Virus record (IMG/VR): IMGVR_UViG_3300017733_000012
Coordinates: 1 to 41,263 of that record
DNA from: a virus
DNA: 41,263 bases
Strand: one strand, 5' to 3'
Both the position numbers and the translations under genes were made by a program. The notes beneath the pieces are model-generated. The model did no database searches. It saw only the letters and a list, made by a program, of their open reading frames with translations, and had not been told where the DNA came from. Positions 16,082 to 24,537 of this stretch are shown piece after piece. Every line of letters starts with the position of its first letter. Position 1 is the stretch's first letter.

Positions 16082-16316
16082 CCAGATACAGGAAGCAATG
16101 CTTCATACCAAGAAAGATGGTAGTATCAACTGGAAAGATGAAGATGATGTGGTAGTACAGTTAGCAGGAACATTTGCTGCTGATAGATTCATTGTTATCA
16201 AAAACAAATCTAAAAGTCCTGTTGTAAGTGCTGAACCACATCCTTATTTTGATTATGAAAAGAAGGTGTTTACTAAAGATGGTAGAGAAGAATATATGAA
16301 AGAGCAAAAGAAATGA
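16056..16316 (+). CDS. Hypothetical protein, 86 aa
   Basis: Begins at ATG 16056 (MKLTKELIDQIQEAM); a TTG four codons upstream is less likely. An amphipathic N-terminal helix is followed by a beta-rich middle (DDVVVQLAGTFAADRFIVIKN) and a YFDYEKKVFTKDGREEYM tail. It overlaps the preceding small gene by 26 bases and gp47 by 4 (ATGA), so it is probably translated together with the nuclease subunit. Family not recognised. Confidence 0.65.
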   Translation: MKLTKELIDQIQEAMLHTKKDGSINWKDEDDVVVQLAGTFAADRFIVIKNKSKSPVVSAEPHPYFDYEKKVFTKDGREEYMKEQKK

Positions 16317-17353
16317 AGATAGCAATTATAACAGATCAACATTTAGATGGACGTAAGGGTTCTCTTCCGTTCTGGAATTTCTTTCAAAAATTTTATGATA
16401 ACATATTTTTTCCAGTTCTTGAGAAAGAAGGTATCACAACGGTATTTGACCTTGGCGACACCTTTGATAATAGAAAGTCTCTGGATTATAATACTTTTAA
16501 CAGAGTTAAGACTAATTACTTCGAGAGGTTAAAAGATTATAACGTACATATGATTCTTGGTAATCATTGTACTTACTATAAAAATACTAATAGGATAAAT
16601 TCTCCTGAGTTATTATTAGAAAACTATGAGAATATAACCATCTATTCTTCACCAGAACATATAACTGTTGGTGGTAAAAATTTTCTTATGATGCCTTGGA
16701 TTAATTCTGAGAATAAGAAAGAAGCAGTAGAAACTATGAAGAGTAGTAATGCTGACATCATGTGTAGTCACATGGAAGTTGATGGTTTTGAAGTTACACC
16801 AGGCATGCATTTTGATGGTGGATTTTCTGTTAGTGATTTTAAAAACTTTGATCGTGTATGGTCAGGACATTTCCATCACAAATCAAAAAGAGGTAATGTA
16901 CAATACCTTGGAAATCCTTATCAGATGTATTGGAATGATTACAAAGATTCTCGTGGATTTCATATCTATGATACTGAAACTGATAGACTTAAATTTGTCA
17001 GAAATCCTTACGAAATATTTGACAAGATCTTCTACGATGATGCCAAATATGACTACAACAAATCAAATGTATCTGATTATAAAGACAAGTACATCAAGAT
17101 TATTGTTGAAGAAAAACGTGACTACCAAATGTTCGAGACATTGGTTGATCGCCTTTACAACGTAGGAGCACATGATGTTAAGATAGTGGAAACCCTAGTT
17201 GACACAGATGACATTGATGATGTAGACTTAAAGACTAAGGATACAATGACTCTCTTGAATGAATATATTGACGAGGTGGATATCGCTGTAGACAAATCTT
17301 CACTCAAGAATGTCATGAGATCCCTATATATTGAAAGTTGTAACGTTGGATAA
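16313..17353 (+). CDS. gp47: Recombination nuclease subunit gp47 (Mre11/SbcD-like)
   Basis: Catalytic subunit of the gp46/gp47 complex that resects DNA ends for recombination and degrades host DNA. The 346 residues (T4 339) carry the calcineurin-like phosphoesterase motifs: DQH (8-10), DLGDTFDNR (46-54), LGNHC (82-86), SHMEVDG and SGHFHHKS, supplying the two-metal site. The usual GNHD/E is GNHC here, as is common in this family. It is separated from gp46 only by a small DUF3110-like gene, all joined by stop-start overlaps. Confidence 0.96.
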   Translation: MKIAIITDQHLDGRKGSLPFWNFFQKFYDNIFFPVLEKEGITTVFDLGDTFDNRKSLDYNTFNRVKTNYFERLKDYNVHMILGNHCTYYKNTNRINSPELLLENYENITIYSSPEHITVGGKNFLMMPWINSENKKEAVETMKSSNADIMCSHMEVDGFEVTPGMHFDGGFSVSDFKNFDRVWSGHFHHKSKRGNVQYLGNPYQMYWNDYKDSRGFHIYDTETDRLKFVRNPYEIFDKIFYDDAKYDYNKSNVSDYKDKYIKIIVEEKRDYQMFETLVDRLYNVGAHDVKIVETLVDTDDIDDVDLKTKDTMTLLNEYIDEVDIAVDKSSLKNVMRSLYIESCNVG

Positions 17354-17616
17354 TGTATGTACTTACACTGGAAAACCATGCAGAAGGAGTCTATTCTTTG
17401 TTTGATGCAGATAAGAATAGAGTCGTTCCCATATTTCAATTAGAAGATGATGCAAATAGATATCTTACAATGTTAGAAAATATATCAGAATATCCTTCCA
17501 TGAGGGTTGTGGAAATGGAAGATCATGTTATAATAGGAGCATGTCAAGATCGTGGACAAAAATTTTCCATCATCACACCTGACGATTTTATAATACCACC
17601 TGACGATTTAGAATGA
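17353..17616 (+). CDS. DUF3110-like protein between gp47 and gp46
   Basis: An 87-residue protein linked by TAATG to gp47 and by ATGA to gp46. MYVLTLENHAEGVYSLFDA, then VVPIFQLEDDANRYLTML and EYPSMRVVEMEDHVI follow the DUF3110 pattern known from cyanobacteria: an N-terminal strand, an FEDEDDAxRYxxxLE helix and a PxxxV strand. No enzymatic residues stand out. The sandwiched position suggests co-regulation with, or a role near, the end-resection complex, which is inference. Confidence 0.75.
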   Translation: MYVLTLENHAEGVYSLFDADKNRVVPIFQLEDDANRYLTMLENISEYPSMRVVEMEDHVIIGACQDRGQKFSIITPDDFIIPPDDLE

Positions 17617-19358
17617 TAGTTTTTGAAAAAATCCGTTGGAAGAATTTTCTCTCAACTGGAAATGTTTTTAGTGAGATTGACTTTACAGAAGGAAGAACAA
17701 ATTTAATCGTTGGTAGTAACGGTGCGGGTAAGAGTACCATCTTGGATGCTCTTACTTTTTCTTTGTTTGCTAGACCGTTTCGTAAAATTAGTAAGAGTAT
17801 GTTGATCAATAGTATCAACGAAAAGGATTGTACAGTAGAGATAGAATTTTCTATTGGTAAGAATGAATATAAAGTTGTTCGTGCCATGAAACCAAATAAG
17901 TTTGAGATCTATCATAATGGTGTGTTATGGGATAAGGAGAGTTCTGTAAACGAACAACAAAAGAATTTTGAGAACAGTGTTCTTAAGATGAACTACAAAT
18001 CATTTACACAGATTGTGGTACTAGGATCATCTACGTTCGTACCATTTATGAAGTTGTCTGTACCACAGAGACGAGAGATCATAGAAGATATACTAGACAT
18101 ACAAGTATTCTCTACTATGAATTTGTTACTAAAAGACAGAGTGAAAGAGAACAATGTAGAGATACGTGATGTAGATTATCAAATAGATTTATTAAAAGAT
18201 AAGATAGAGTTGCAAAAGCAGCACATGTTAACTTTAGAAAAGAGAACTGAAGAAGATATCAAGAAGAGACAAAAGCAAATAGAAGAATTTCAAACAACAG
18301 AGACGTGTGGTACAGAAGAGGTTTTGATTCTAACACAACAAATCGAAAGACTTAATAAAGAAATGAAAGAGTATTCTAAGTCCAGTGAGAAGTTGAAGAA
18401 GTTGAACACGTTTTTAATAAAGTTGACACATAAGTTGAACACATGCGAGAAAGATCGTAAGTTCTTTGAAGACCATGATGTTTGTCCTACTTGTTCTCAA
18501 GAACTAGAAAAAGAATTTGTTGCTACTATGACAAATGATTTGGATGATAAGATAAAAGACATCAGTTTTGGTAAAGACGAACTACTAGAAGCAATAGAAC
18601 AAGAAGAAAATAGATTAGAAAAATTTACTGAGTTGTCAACTGAAGTAAACAATATCAATACAACTATTAGTCAGACTAATTTTCAACTCATGACTATCAG
18701 GAAACAAATAACTGATATTGAAAAAGAGATAAAGGAATTGGAAGGAACTAATCCTGACAAAAAAGCAGAGTACAATAAATTAGAAACATTTATAAAAGAT
18801 AAAAAGAATTTCTCTAGACAATATTCTGATCTAAAGAAAGATGGTGATGTCCTGACAACAGCAGGACAACTACTTAAGGACAATGGGATAAAGACTAGGA
18901 TTATCAAGACTTATCTCCCTACAATGAATAAGTTAATTAACGATTTCTTACAAAGGATGGAGTTTTATGTCAATTTTACCCTTGATGAGAACTTTGAAGA
19001 AATAATTAAGAGTAGATACAGGGATATATTTTCATATGATTCGTTCTCAGAAGGAGAAAAAGCTCGCATTGATATTGCTCTTCTGCTCACTTGGCGTAGT
19101 ATTGCTAAGCTTAAGAATAGCGTCGATACTAATTTACTTATCTTAGATGAGATATTTGATGGATCACTAGATCAAACTGGTACATCTGATCTAGGATGGA
19201 TCCTGAGAAATTTTGATGAGAACACAAAAGTTTATGTAATTAGTCATAAACAGAATTTAGATGATAAGTTTGATAGAACTATAACAGTAGAGAAGAATAA
19301 AAACTATTCTACACTGGGTGTGACAGTTAACGAAGTTACACACTCACTGGTTGGGTAG
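17613..19358 (+). CDS. gp46: Recombination nuclease subunit gp46 (Rad50/SbcC-like)
   Basis: ABC-type ATPase partner of gp47. The 581 residues (T4 560) show Walker A GSNGAGKST (34-42), two long coiled-coil arms on either side of a zinc hook CPTC (291-294), the ABC signature FSEGEKARI, and Walker B NLLILDEIFDGSLDQTG with a final SH switch (VISHKQN). It clamps DNA and gates the gp47 nuclease. Complete and intact. Confidence 0.97.
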   Translation: MIVFEKIRWKNFLSTGNVFSEIDFTEGRTNLIVGSNGAGKSTILDALTFSLFARPFRKISKSMLINSINEKDCTVEIEFSIGKNEYKVVRAMKPNKFEIYHNGVLWDKESSVNEQQKNFENSVLKMNYKSFTQIVVLGSSTFVPFMKLSVPQRREIIEDILDIQVFSTMNLLLKDRVKENNVEIRDVDYQIDLLKDKIELQKQHMLTLEKRTEEDIKKRQKQIEEFQTTETCGTEEVLILTQQIERLNKEMKEYSKSSEKLKKLNTFLIKLTHKLNTCEKDRKFFEDHDVCPTCSQELEKEFVATMTNDLDDKIKDISFGKDELLEAIEQEENRLEKFTELSTEVNNINTTISQTNFQLMTIRKQITDIEKEIKELEGTNPDKKAEYNKLETFIKDKKNFSRQYSDLKKDGDVLTTAGQLLKDNGIKTRIIKTYLPTMNKLINDFLQRMEFYVNFTLDENFEEIIKSRYRDIFSYDSFSEGEKARIDIALLLTWRSIAKLKNSVDTNLLILDEIFDGSLDQTGTSDLGWILRNFDENTKVYVISHKQNLDDKFDRTITVEKNKNYSTLGVTVNEVTHSLVG

Positions 19359-19368
19359 CAAAAATATC

Positions 19369-19377
19369 TGTTATCAT
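19369..19377 (+). promoter_or_regulatory. Possible extended -10 promoter before the peptidase/vWA gene
   Basis: TGTTATCAT is an extended -10 (TGn plus TATCAT, 5 of 6 to TATAAT). The only -35-like hexamer, TTGGGT at 19351-19356, is weak and 15 bases away. It would start RNA near 19384, 17 bases before the ATG, in the 42-base gap after gp46. Confidence 0.4.
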
Positions 19378-19400
19378 GTGTATATACAAAGCACAGGCAC

Positions 19401-21599
19401 ATGGCAAACAAAGAAATCAAAGGCAATCTAGCAAGACTCCTCGCAACAGAGAATCTTGTTGTTGAGCACAAACAAACACCTACAGCATACTTCAATGTTG
19501 ATTCTAGAGTCCTAGTTCTTCCAAAGTGGGACAAAGCATCTGACGTCGTGTATGATATGCTTGTAGGTCATGAGGTAGGACATGCATTGTTCACACCTAA
19601 CGTAGACTTCAGAGAGCAAGTATCTTGTCCACAGGATTACGTCAATGTTATTGAGGATGCTCGTATCGAGAAACTCATGAAGCGTAAGTATCCTGGTCTT
19701 AAGAAATCTTTTGTTGGTGGTTACACAGAACTCAATGACAAAGACTTCTTCCAGATCTTTGACAAAGACCTTACAGAGTTTTCTCTTATTGATCGTATCA
19801 ATCTACATTTCAAGTTAGGTGCTCACGCTATGATGCCTTTTGAAGGTGCTGAGTATGTGTTTGTTGCTCGTGCTGACCTTGCTGAGACTTTTGATGAAGT
19901 GTGTAAGATTGCACAAGATGTTTATAACTATGCTAAGACACAAGAAGATGAGAAAGAGAAAACTGAAGTGCCTGTTTCTCAAACTCCATCTTCTACTGGT
20001 GGCGATAAAGAGTCTGATGACGAAGAAGGTTTTGGTAAATTACAAACTTCTGCTGAAGGTCAGAAGAGTGGTGGTTCCTCAGGAGTAGATCTAGAGGATG
20101 TTCAAGATGACTGGTATGATGAGGATGGTAACATGACCGAACCTGATGATGAGTTACTAAGTGACTTACTAGATGGTGAAGGTGAAGAGAATGAAGGTGG
20201 TATTGATAGTTCTTCTACACAGCAAGCATTCAATGAAGCACAAGAAAATCTTTCTTCTACTGATCATGGTACACCAACTACTTACATTGAGATACCAGAA
20301 AATGTTGACACTTCTAAGCACGTTGTAGATTGGAAAACAATCCATGGTTGGATTGATTCTCAAAGAGATGAGAGAGATGATTTTACTGATGTTGACGAAG
20401 ACTATAGAAAGTTTCGTAAGCAATCTCAGAAAGAAGTAAACTATATGGTCAAAGAGTTTGAGTGTCGTAAATCTGCTGATGCATATGCACGTGCTTCTAC
20501 TGCTAAGACAGGTGTTCTAAACACAGGTATGCTTCACACATACAAGTACAACGAAGATCTATTCAAGAGAGTTACAGTTATTCCTGATGGTAAGAATCAT
20601 GGTATGATCTTTGTTCTTGATTGGTCTGGTTCAATGTGCTATGAGTTGCTTTCTACTGCAAAGCAATTAATCAACCTAACTTCATTCTGTAAGAAAGTAC
20701 AAATACCTTTTGAAGTATATGCTTTCACAAATGAGTGGGGTGCAGCACAACGTGCTATCGACAATGATGCTACTATAGCACAAGACACACCATACTATCG
20801 TACATACCATGATGTTGATGAAAAAGAATTAGATAAAAACAAGTTCTATATTGACTCTTGGTTCTACCTAATGAACTTTGTTTCATCACGTTCTAATGGT
20901 AAAGACTACGAGCGTATGTGTCTAAATCTATTTCGTGAAGCATCTAAGCACAGAAGATATGGTTCATACTCATCAACAATAGGTCTTGGTTTATCTGGAA
21001 CTCCATTGAATGAGTCAATCGTTATGCTCAACCACATTCTTCCTACATTCAAAAAAGATAACAACTTACAAAAAGTAAACGTATGTATCTTAACTGATGG
21101 CGAAGCATGCACCAGTGCTTATGGTGCTGAGTATGATAGAGGAGAAGGTGAAATTGTAATTCGTGCACGTCGTATTGACTATGGTGTAGCATTACGTGAC
21201 CGTACAACTGGACGTACATACGAACAGTTTACATACAGCACTACTACTAACGTTTTCCTTAAGCAATTACGTGATCGTAATCCTGATGTAAATGTTCTTG
21301 GATTTCGTATCTTAGCAGGTAGTTCTCTTATGAATTTTGTTTCTAACTATGGTTCACCAGACTGCAACTATGCTGAGATTCAAAAGGAATGGAAGAAAGA
21401 GAAGTCTGCAGTTATCAAGAATCCTGCAGGATTTACTGAACTCTATGCTATCAATAACAAAGCACTTGACAATGACACAGAGTTCGTTGTAAAAGACAAT
21501 GCTAAAAAAGGTGACATCACCAGAGCATTCAAAAAAATGCTTGCTAACAAATCTGTTAACAAAAAATTACTTAACGCATTCGTAAGTAAGGTCAGTTAA
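19401..21599 (+). CDS. Zinc metallopeptidase-like plus vWA domain protein (CobT-like)
   Basis: A 732-residue protein with two parts. The N-terminal part has HEVGH at 57-61 inside VGHEVGHALFTP and a downstream NVIEDARIEKLMKRK, the zincin HExxH plus ED third-ligand arrangement. A Ser/Asp/Glu-rich linker (about 190-300) leads to a von Willebrand A domain with the MIDAS start FVLDWSGSM (D407, S409, S411) and LTDGE later. The layout resembles CobT and related vWA partners of MoxR ATPases, and the next gene is such an ATPase. Likely role: an ATPase-driven complex acting on a protein or metal cofactor; the substrate is unknown. Confidence 0.85.
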   Translation: MANKEIKGNLARLLATENLVVEHKQTPTAYFNVDSRVLVLPKWDKASDVVYDMLVGHEVGHALFTPNVDFREQVSCPQDYVNVIEDARIEKLMKRKYPGLKKSFVGGYTELNDKDFFQIFDKDLTEFSLIDRINLHFKLGAHAMMPFEGAEYVFVARADLAETFDEVCKIAQDVYNYAKTQEDEKEKTEVPVSQTPSSTGGDKESDDEEGFGKLQTSAEGQKSGGSSGVDLEDVQDDWYDEDGNMTEPDDELLSDLLDGEGEENEGGIDSSSTQQAFNEAQENLSSTDHGTPTTYIEIPENVDTSKHVVDWKTIHGWIDSQRDERDDFTDVDEDYRKFRKQSQKEVNYMVKEFECRKSADAYARASTAKTGVLNTGMLHTYKYNEDLFKRVTVIPDGKNHGMIFVLDWSGSMCYELLSTAKQLINLTSFCKKVQIPFEVYAFTNEWGAAQRAIDNDATIAQDTPYYRTYHDVDEKELDKNKFYIDSWFYLMNFVSSRSNGKDYERMCLNLFREASKHRRYGSYSSTIGLGLSGTPLNESIVMLNHILPTFKKDNNLQKVNVCILTDGEACTSAYGAEYDRGEGEIVIRARRIDYGVALRDRTTGRTYEQFTYSTTTNVFLKQLRDRNPDVNVLGFRILAGSSLMNFVSNYGSPDCNYAEIQKEWKKEKSAVIKNPAGFTELYAINNKALDNDTEFVVKDNAKKGDITRAFKKMLANKSVNKKLLNAFVSKVS

Positions 21600-21612
21600 C
21601 AAACTGTCCACT

Positions 21613-21630
21613 AGGGGTGGCAACACCCCT
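21613..21630 (+). other. GC-rich hairpin with GCAA tetraloop
   Basis: AGGGGTG (21613-21619) and CACCCCT (21624-21630) form a 7-bp perfect stem closed by a GCAA (GNRA) tetraloop. No T-run follows, so it is not a canonical terminator. It lies 13 bases after the peptidase/vWA stop and could be an RNA-processing or 3'-end stabilising element, or a weak attenuator. Confidence 0.55.
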
Positions 21631-21640
21631 TACTATCCAT

Positions 21641-21646
21641 TATACT
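21641..21646 (+). promoter_or_regulatory. Possible -10 element before the CobS-like gene
   Basis: TATACT is identical to the -10 of the strong gp55 promoter and sits 25 bases before the ATG at 21672. The -35 region (TGGCAA at 21618-21623, 17-base spacer) is poor and lies inside the hairpin. A promoter is possible but not established. Confidence 0.3.
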
Positions 21647-21671
21647 AAGTACAACAACAACAAATCTTAAA

Positions 21672-22769
21672 ATGCCATTCGCTCCTATTCCTGTAACAAC
21701 TGAAGACTTCGTTACATACTTGACAGAAAACTTCGGTACAGAAGTTAACACAAAAAATTTATTTCAAGCGTCAGAGCATTTTAATTGTTCACTCGCTACA
21801 GTAAAGAAAAGACTTAAGCAATACAAACAAGGTATTGGTAAGTGGGATCTAACTATCCAAGAAAAACTTGAGATCACTTACAATGCTCCTTCTGCATCTC
21901 CTGCTATTGCAGAGAATCTAATTCCTGACAAAGATCCTAACTTTGTTCCATTCGGTAACTTCTCTGATGTCAAGAAGATTATTCAATCAGGTATCTTCTA
22001 CCCCACATTCATCACAGGTCTATCAGGTAATGGTAAGACTCTAGGTATAGAACAAGCATGTGCACTGCTCAAAAAAGAATTGATCAGAGTCAACATCACT
22101 ATCGAAACAGACGAAGACGATCTTATCGGTGGATTCAGACTTGTCAACGGTGAGACAGTATGGCACAACGGTCCTGTTATCGAAGCACTTGAAAGAGGTG
22201 CTATCCTTCTTCTTGATGAGGTTGACCTAGCATCTAACAAGATACTTTGCTTACAATCTGTACTAGAGGGTAAAGGTTTATTCTTAAAGAAGACTGGTCG
22301 TTATGTAGAGCGTCGTTCTGGTTTCAACATATTTGCTACAGCAAATACTAAAGGTAAAGGATCTGAGGATGGTAGATTCATCGGTACTAATGTATTGAAC
22401 GAAGCATTCCTTGAGAGATTTGCATTGACATTTGAGCAAGACTATCCTACTGTTGCTACAGAGACAAAGATTCTTGAGAAAGCAGCATCATCACTTGCTG
22501 TTCTTGACAAAGAGTTTTGTTCCCACCTTGCTAACTGGGCAGACATCATCCGTAGAACATTTAACGATGGTGGTGTTGACGAAGTTATCTCAACACGTAG
22601 ACTTGTACACATCATCAGAGCATTTGCTATCTGGCAAGATCGTATGAAAGCAATCAAAGTTTGCACCAATCGTTTTGATGACGAGACAAAGCAATCATTC
22701 TTAGAATTATATGATAAGATAGATGCAGATGTAGTTCCAAACGAGGTAGAAAATGAAGCAACCGTTTGA
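21672..22769 (+). CDS. cobS: CobS-like MoxR-family AAA+ ATPase
   Basis: A 365-residue AAA+ ATPase with Walker A GLSGNGKT (116-123), Walker B ILLLDEVD (178-185), and the pre-sensor insert GFRLVNGETVWHNGPV typical of the CobS/MoxR group. Cyanophage homologues are routinely labelled cobS, a cobaltochelatase subunit, but no CobN is seen here and the N-terminal 80 residues look like a helix-turn-helix (FNCSLATVKKRLKQ). With the adjacent vWA/peptidase gene it is better viewed as a two-component MoxR-vWA system of unknown client. Expression is probably coordinated with that gene. Confidence 0.9.
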   Translation: MPFAPIPVTTEDFVTYLTENFGTEVNTKNLFQASEHFNCSLATVKKRLKQYKQGIGKWDLTIQEKLEITYNAPSASPAIAENLIPDKDPNFVPFGNFSDVKKIIQSGIFYPTFITGLSGNGKTLGIEQACALLKKELIRVNITIETDEDDLIGGFRLVNGETVWHNGPVIEALERGAILLLDEVDLASNKILCLQSVLEGKGLFLKKTGRYVERRSGFNIFATANTKGKGSEDGRFIGTNVLNEAFLERFALTFEQDYPTVATETKILEKAASSLAVLDKEFCSHLANWADIIRRTFNDGGVDEVISTRRLVHIIRAFAIWQDRMKAIKVCTNRFDDETKQSFLELYDKIDADVVPNEVENEATV

Positions 22770-22938
22770 TGGTTATCTAGGACACATCCTCCGTCTTAAA
22801 GACGGTAGGAGTGTTCGTATCTTAGGTGATGATGGCAGTGAATGGTCATCAACACATAAAATAAATGTTGTTGACCTTGACGGAAATGAATTTCAATGCT
22901 ATCATAGTGACATAGATCATGTATGGAGTGAGAATTGA
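22753..22938 (+). CDS. Small SH3-like protein, 61 aa
   Basis: Overlaps the end of the CobS-like gene by 17 bases and encodes 61 residues. LGHILRLKDGRSVRILGDDG and HKINVVDLDGNEFQCYHSD look like alternating beta strands of a small barrel. No catalytic or membrane signature. It is followed by GGAG and the TTG start of the next gene. Function unknown. Confidence 0.6.
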   Translation: MKQPFDGYLGHILRLKDGRSVRILGDDGSEWSSTHKINVVDLDGNEFQCYHSDIDHVWSEN

Positions 22939-23246
22939 AATACAATGAGCAAGAGATCTTGAAACAGATCTCAGAGTACATCTCTAGTACCTATGGTGCA
23001 CACTACAGTAAACATGGAATCCAAACATTGGATCTCATTGATTCTGTTGGTGATGCTGAAGCATTCTGTAGGTCTAACATTTTGAAATATGCTTCAAGGT
23101 ATGATAGAAAGGGAACAGCAAGAAAAGATCTATTTAAAATAGTTCACTATGCTGTTCTCCTTCTACATTTTAGCGATAAGTCTGCTAGAGCAGCAGAACT
23201 AAACGCAAACACACCTACAACCTTTTCAGTAGATTATGACAAATGA
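22935..23246 (+). CDS. DUF3310-type protein (possible nucleotide kinase-related)
   Basis: A 103-residue protein with the DUF3310 pattern: HYSKHGIQTLDLIDSVGDAE, then FCRSNILKYASRYDRKGTAR and a final helix. This phage family is related to the T7 gp1.7 nucleotide kinase region and is often found with replication genes. No in-frame ATG exists early; the start is TTG at 22935, supported by GGAG six bases upstream and a 4-base overlap with the previous stop. It ends on an ATGA overlap with gp45. Confidence 0.75.
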   Translation: MKYNEQEILKQISEYISSTYGAHYSKHGIQTLDLIDSVGDAEAFCRSNILKYASRYDRKGTARKDLFKIVHYAVLLLHFSDKSARAAELNANTPTTFSVDYDK

Positions 23247-23917
23247 GTAAAGTAACATTATCCAAAAAAACATTAGACGTTCTTAAGAACTTTTCGACTA
23301 TCAATTCATCAATTGTATTTCGTCAAGGTTCAACAGTTAGAACTATATCTAACGCAGAAAACATTTTAGCAAAGTTTACTGGCGAAGAAGTATTTCCTTC
23401 TGATTTTGCAATCTATGATTTGAGTCAGTTCTTGATGGGTATATCTTTGTTCAATGATCCACAGTTAGAGTTTACAAGTAAAGATTTTGTAAACATTAAA
23501 GGTGGTCGTCAATGTGCTAAGTATTATTTTTCTGATCCTGAGATCACATTAAAGAGTGCACCAGAAAAGAATGTAAAATTTCCTGGTTCTGATATACAAT
23601 TTTCTCTTACTGCTGAGGATTTAGTTAACATCCAAAAAGCATCTGCAGTTTATAGTTTACCTGATCTAACTTTCTATTCAGAAGAAGGATCAGATGTTAT
23701 TAAATTAATTCTGAGAGACAAAGAAAATGATACCAGTAATACTTACGATCTCTCTGTCAAGGGTACTACTACTGGCACCTTTTCTCTTGACCTTAAGATT
23801 GAGAACATTCGTGTTCTACCAAGTGACTATGTTGTTAAAGTATCTCAACAATTGATCTCTGAGTGGACAAGTCAAGATGCAGACCTCAAGTATTTTATTG
23901 CCCTTGAACCCGCATGA
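23243..23917 (+). CDS. gp45: Sliding clamp gp45
   Basis: Trimeric processivity clamp for the gp43 polymerase and, in T4, the mobile activator of gp55-dependent late transcription. The 224 residues match T4 gp45 in length (228). SKKTLDVLKNFSTINSSIVF at the N-terminus and the C-terminal DYVVKVSQQLISEWTSQD with DLKYFIALEP are typical. Two beta-rich PCNA-like domains can be followed through the sequence. Its stop overlaps the start of an oxygenase gene placed before gp44. Confidence 0.95.
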   Translation: MSKVTLSKKTLDVLKNFSTINSSIVFRQGSTVRTISNAENILAKFTGEEVFPSDFAIYDLSQFLMGISLFNDPQLEFTSKDFVNIKGGRQCAKYYFSDPEITLKSAPEKNVKFPGSDIQFSLTAEDLVNIQKASAVYSLPDLTFYSEEGSDVIKLILRDKENDTSNTYDLSVKGTTTGTFSLDLKIENIRVLPSDYVVKVSQQLISEWTSQDADLKYFIALEPA

Positions 23918-24537
23918 TGTTACATAAAGTTTTTTATGTTCCTATATTTACTTTTAGATTTGATAAGCATGAAATCTATGACTTCTCTGATATAGAAAAA
24001 CAGGGAAGAATAGATAGTCGTCCTAAAGGATGGACAACATCTGTCAATTCTACTTATCCTTTTATTACTGACAACGATAGATTAATATCTACTGATGTCA
24101 GAGATAATTTGATAAGAGATTTATCAAAACAAATTAAAAAACTTTTTATATCGAATGGTATACCAGATAAGTTTGTTGTTAATAATTTCTGGTATAATGT
24201 ATATCATGAGAATCAAGGGCAAGAACCACATACACACTTGACAGGTTGTATGGAACAAACACCGTACTGGTGTGGTATCTATTATAATAAAGGTGCTACA
24301 CCAACAACGTTTTTCCGTCCAGATTCTAACAATAGAGTTCATCAGTTCCCATATCAAAGTGAGGACTTTAGAGAATACTTTGCTGATAGTTTACAACCAA
24401 ATTTACATGATGGGGATGTAATATTATTCCCACCATATTTAAAGCATTGCGTTGACTTGACAACCAGTGCTAATATGAGATTAACATTTTCTTTTAATTT
24501 ACAATTACATAATGAGCAAAGAGTTCCTTTGGGTTGA
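23914..24537 (+). CDS. Putative 2OG-Fe(II) oxygenase (copy 1)
   Basis: A 207-residue double-stranded beta-helix protein of the phage 2OG-FeII_Oxy_5 type. The iron-binding pattern is visible as H106-T-H108 in EPHTHLTG, distal H178 in FPPYLKHCV, and R189 in MRLTFSFNL for 2-oxoglutarate. The first motif is HxH rather than HxD, as in several members of this family. It lies between gp45 and gp44, overlapping both, so it is made with the clamp machinery. Substrate unknown: hydroxylation of a protein, nucleotide or small molecule is possible. A second copy is at 28519-29094. Confidence 0.8.
   Translation: MMLHKVFYVPIFTFRFDKHEIYDFSDIEKQGRIDSRPKGWTTSVNSTYPFITDNDRLISTDVRDNLIRDLSKQIKKLFISNGIPDKFVVNNFWYNVYHENQGQEPHTHLTGCMEQTPYWCGIYYNKGATPTTFFRPDSNNRVHQFPYQSEDFREYFADSLQPNLHDGDVILFPPYLKHCVDLTTSANMRLTFSFNLQLHNEQRVPLG

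Noticed and set aside
21672-22769. Cobalamin biosynthesis as the function of the CobS-like protein
   Set aside because: No CobN or other cobalamin gene is in the window and the partner protein has a peptidase motif; the name is kept only as a family label.
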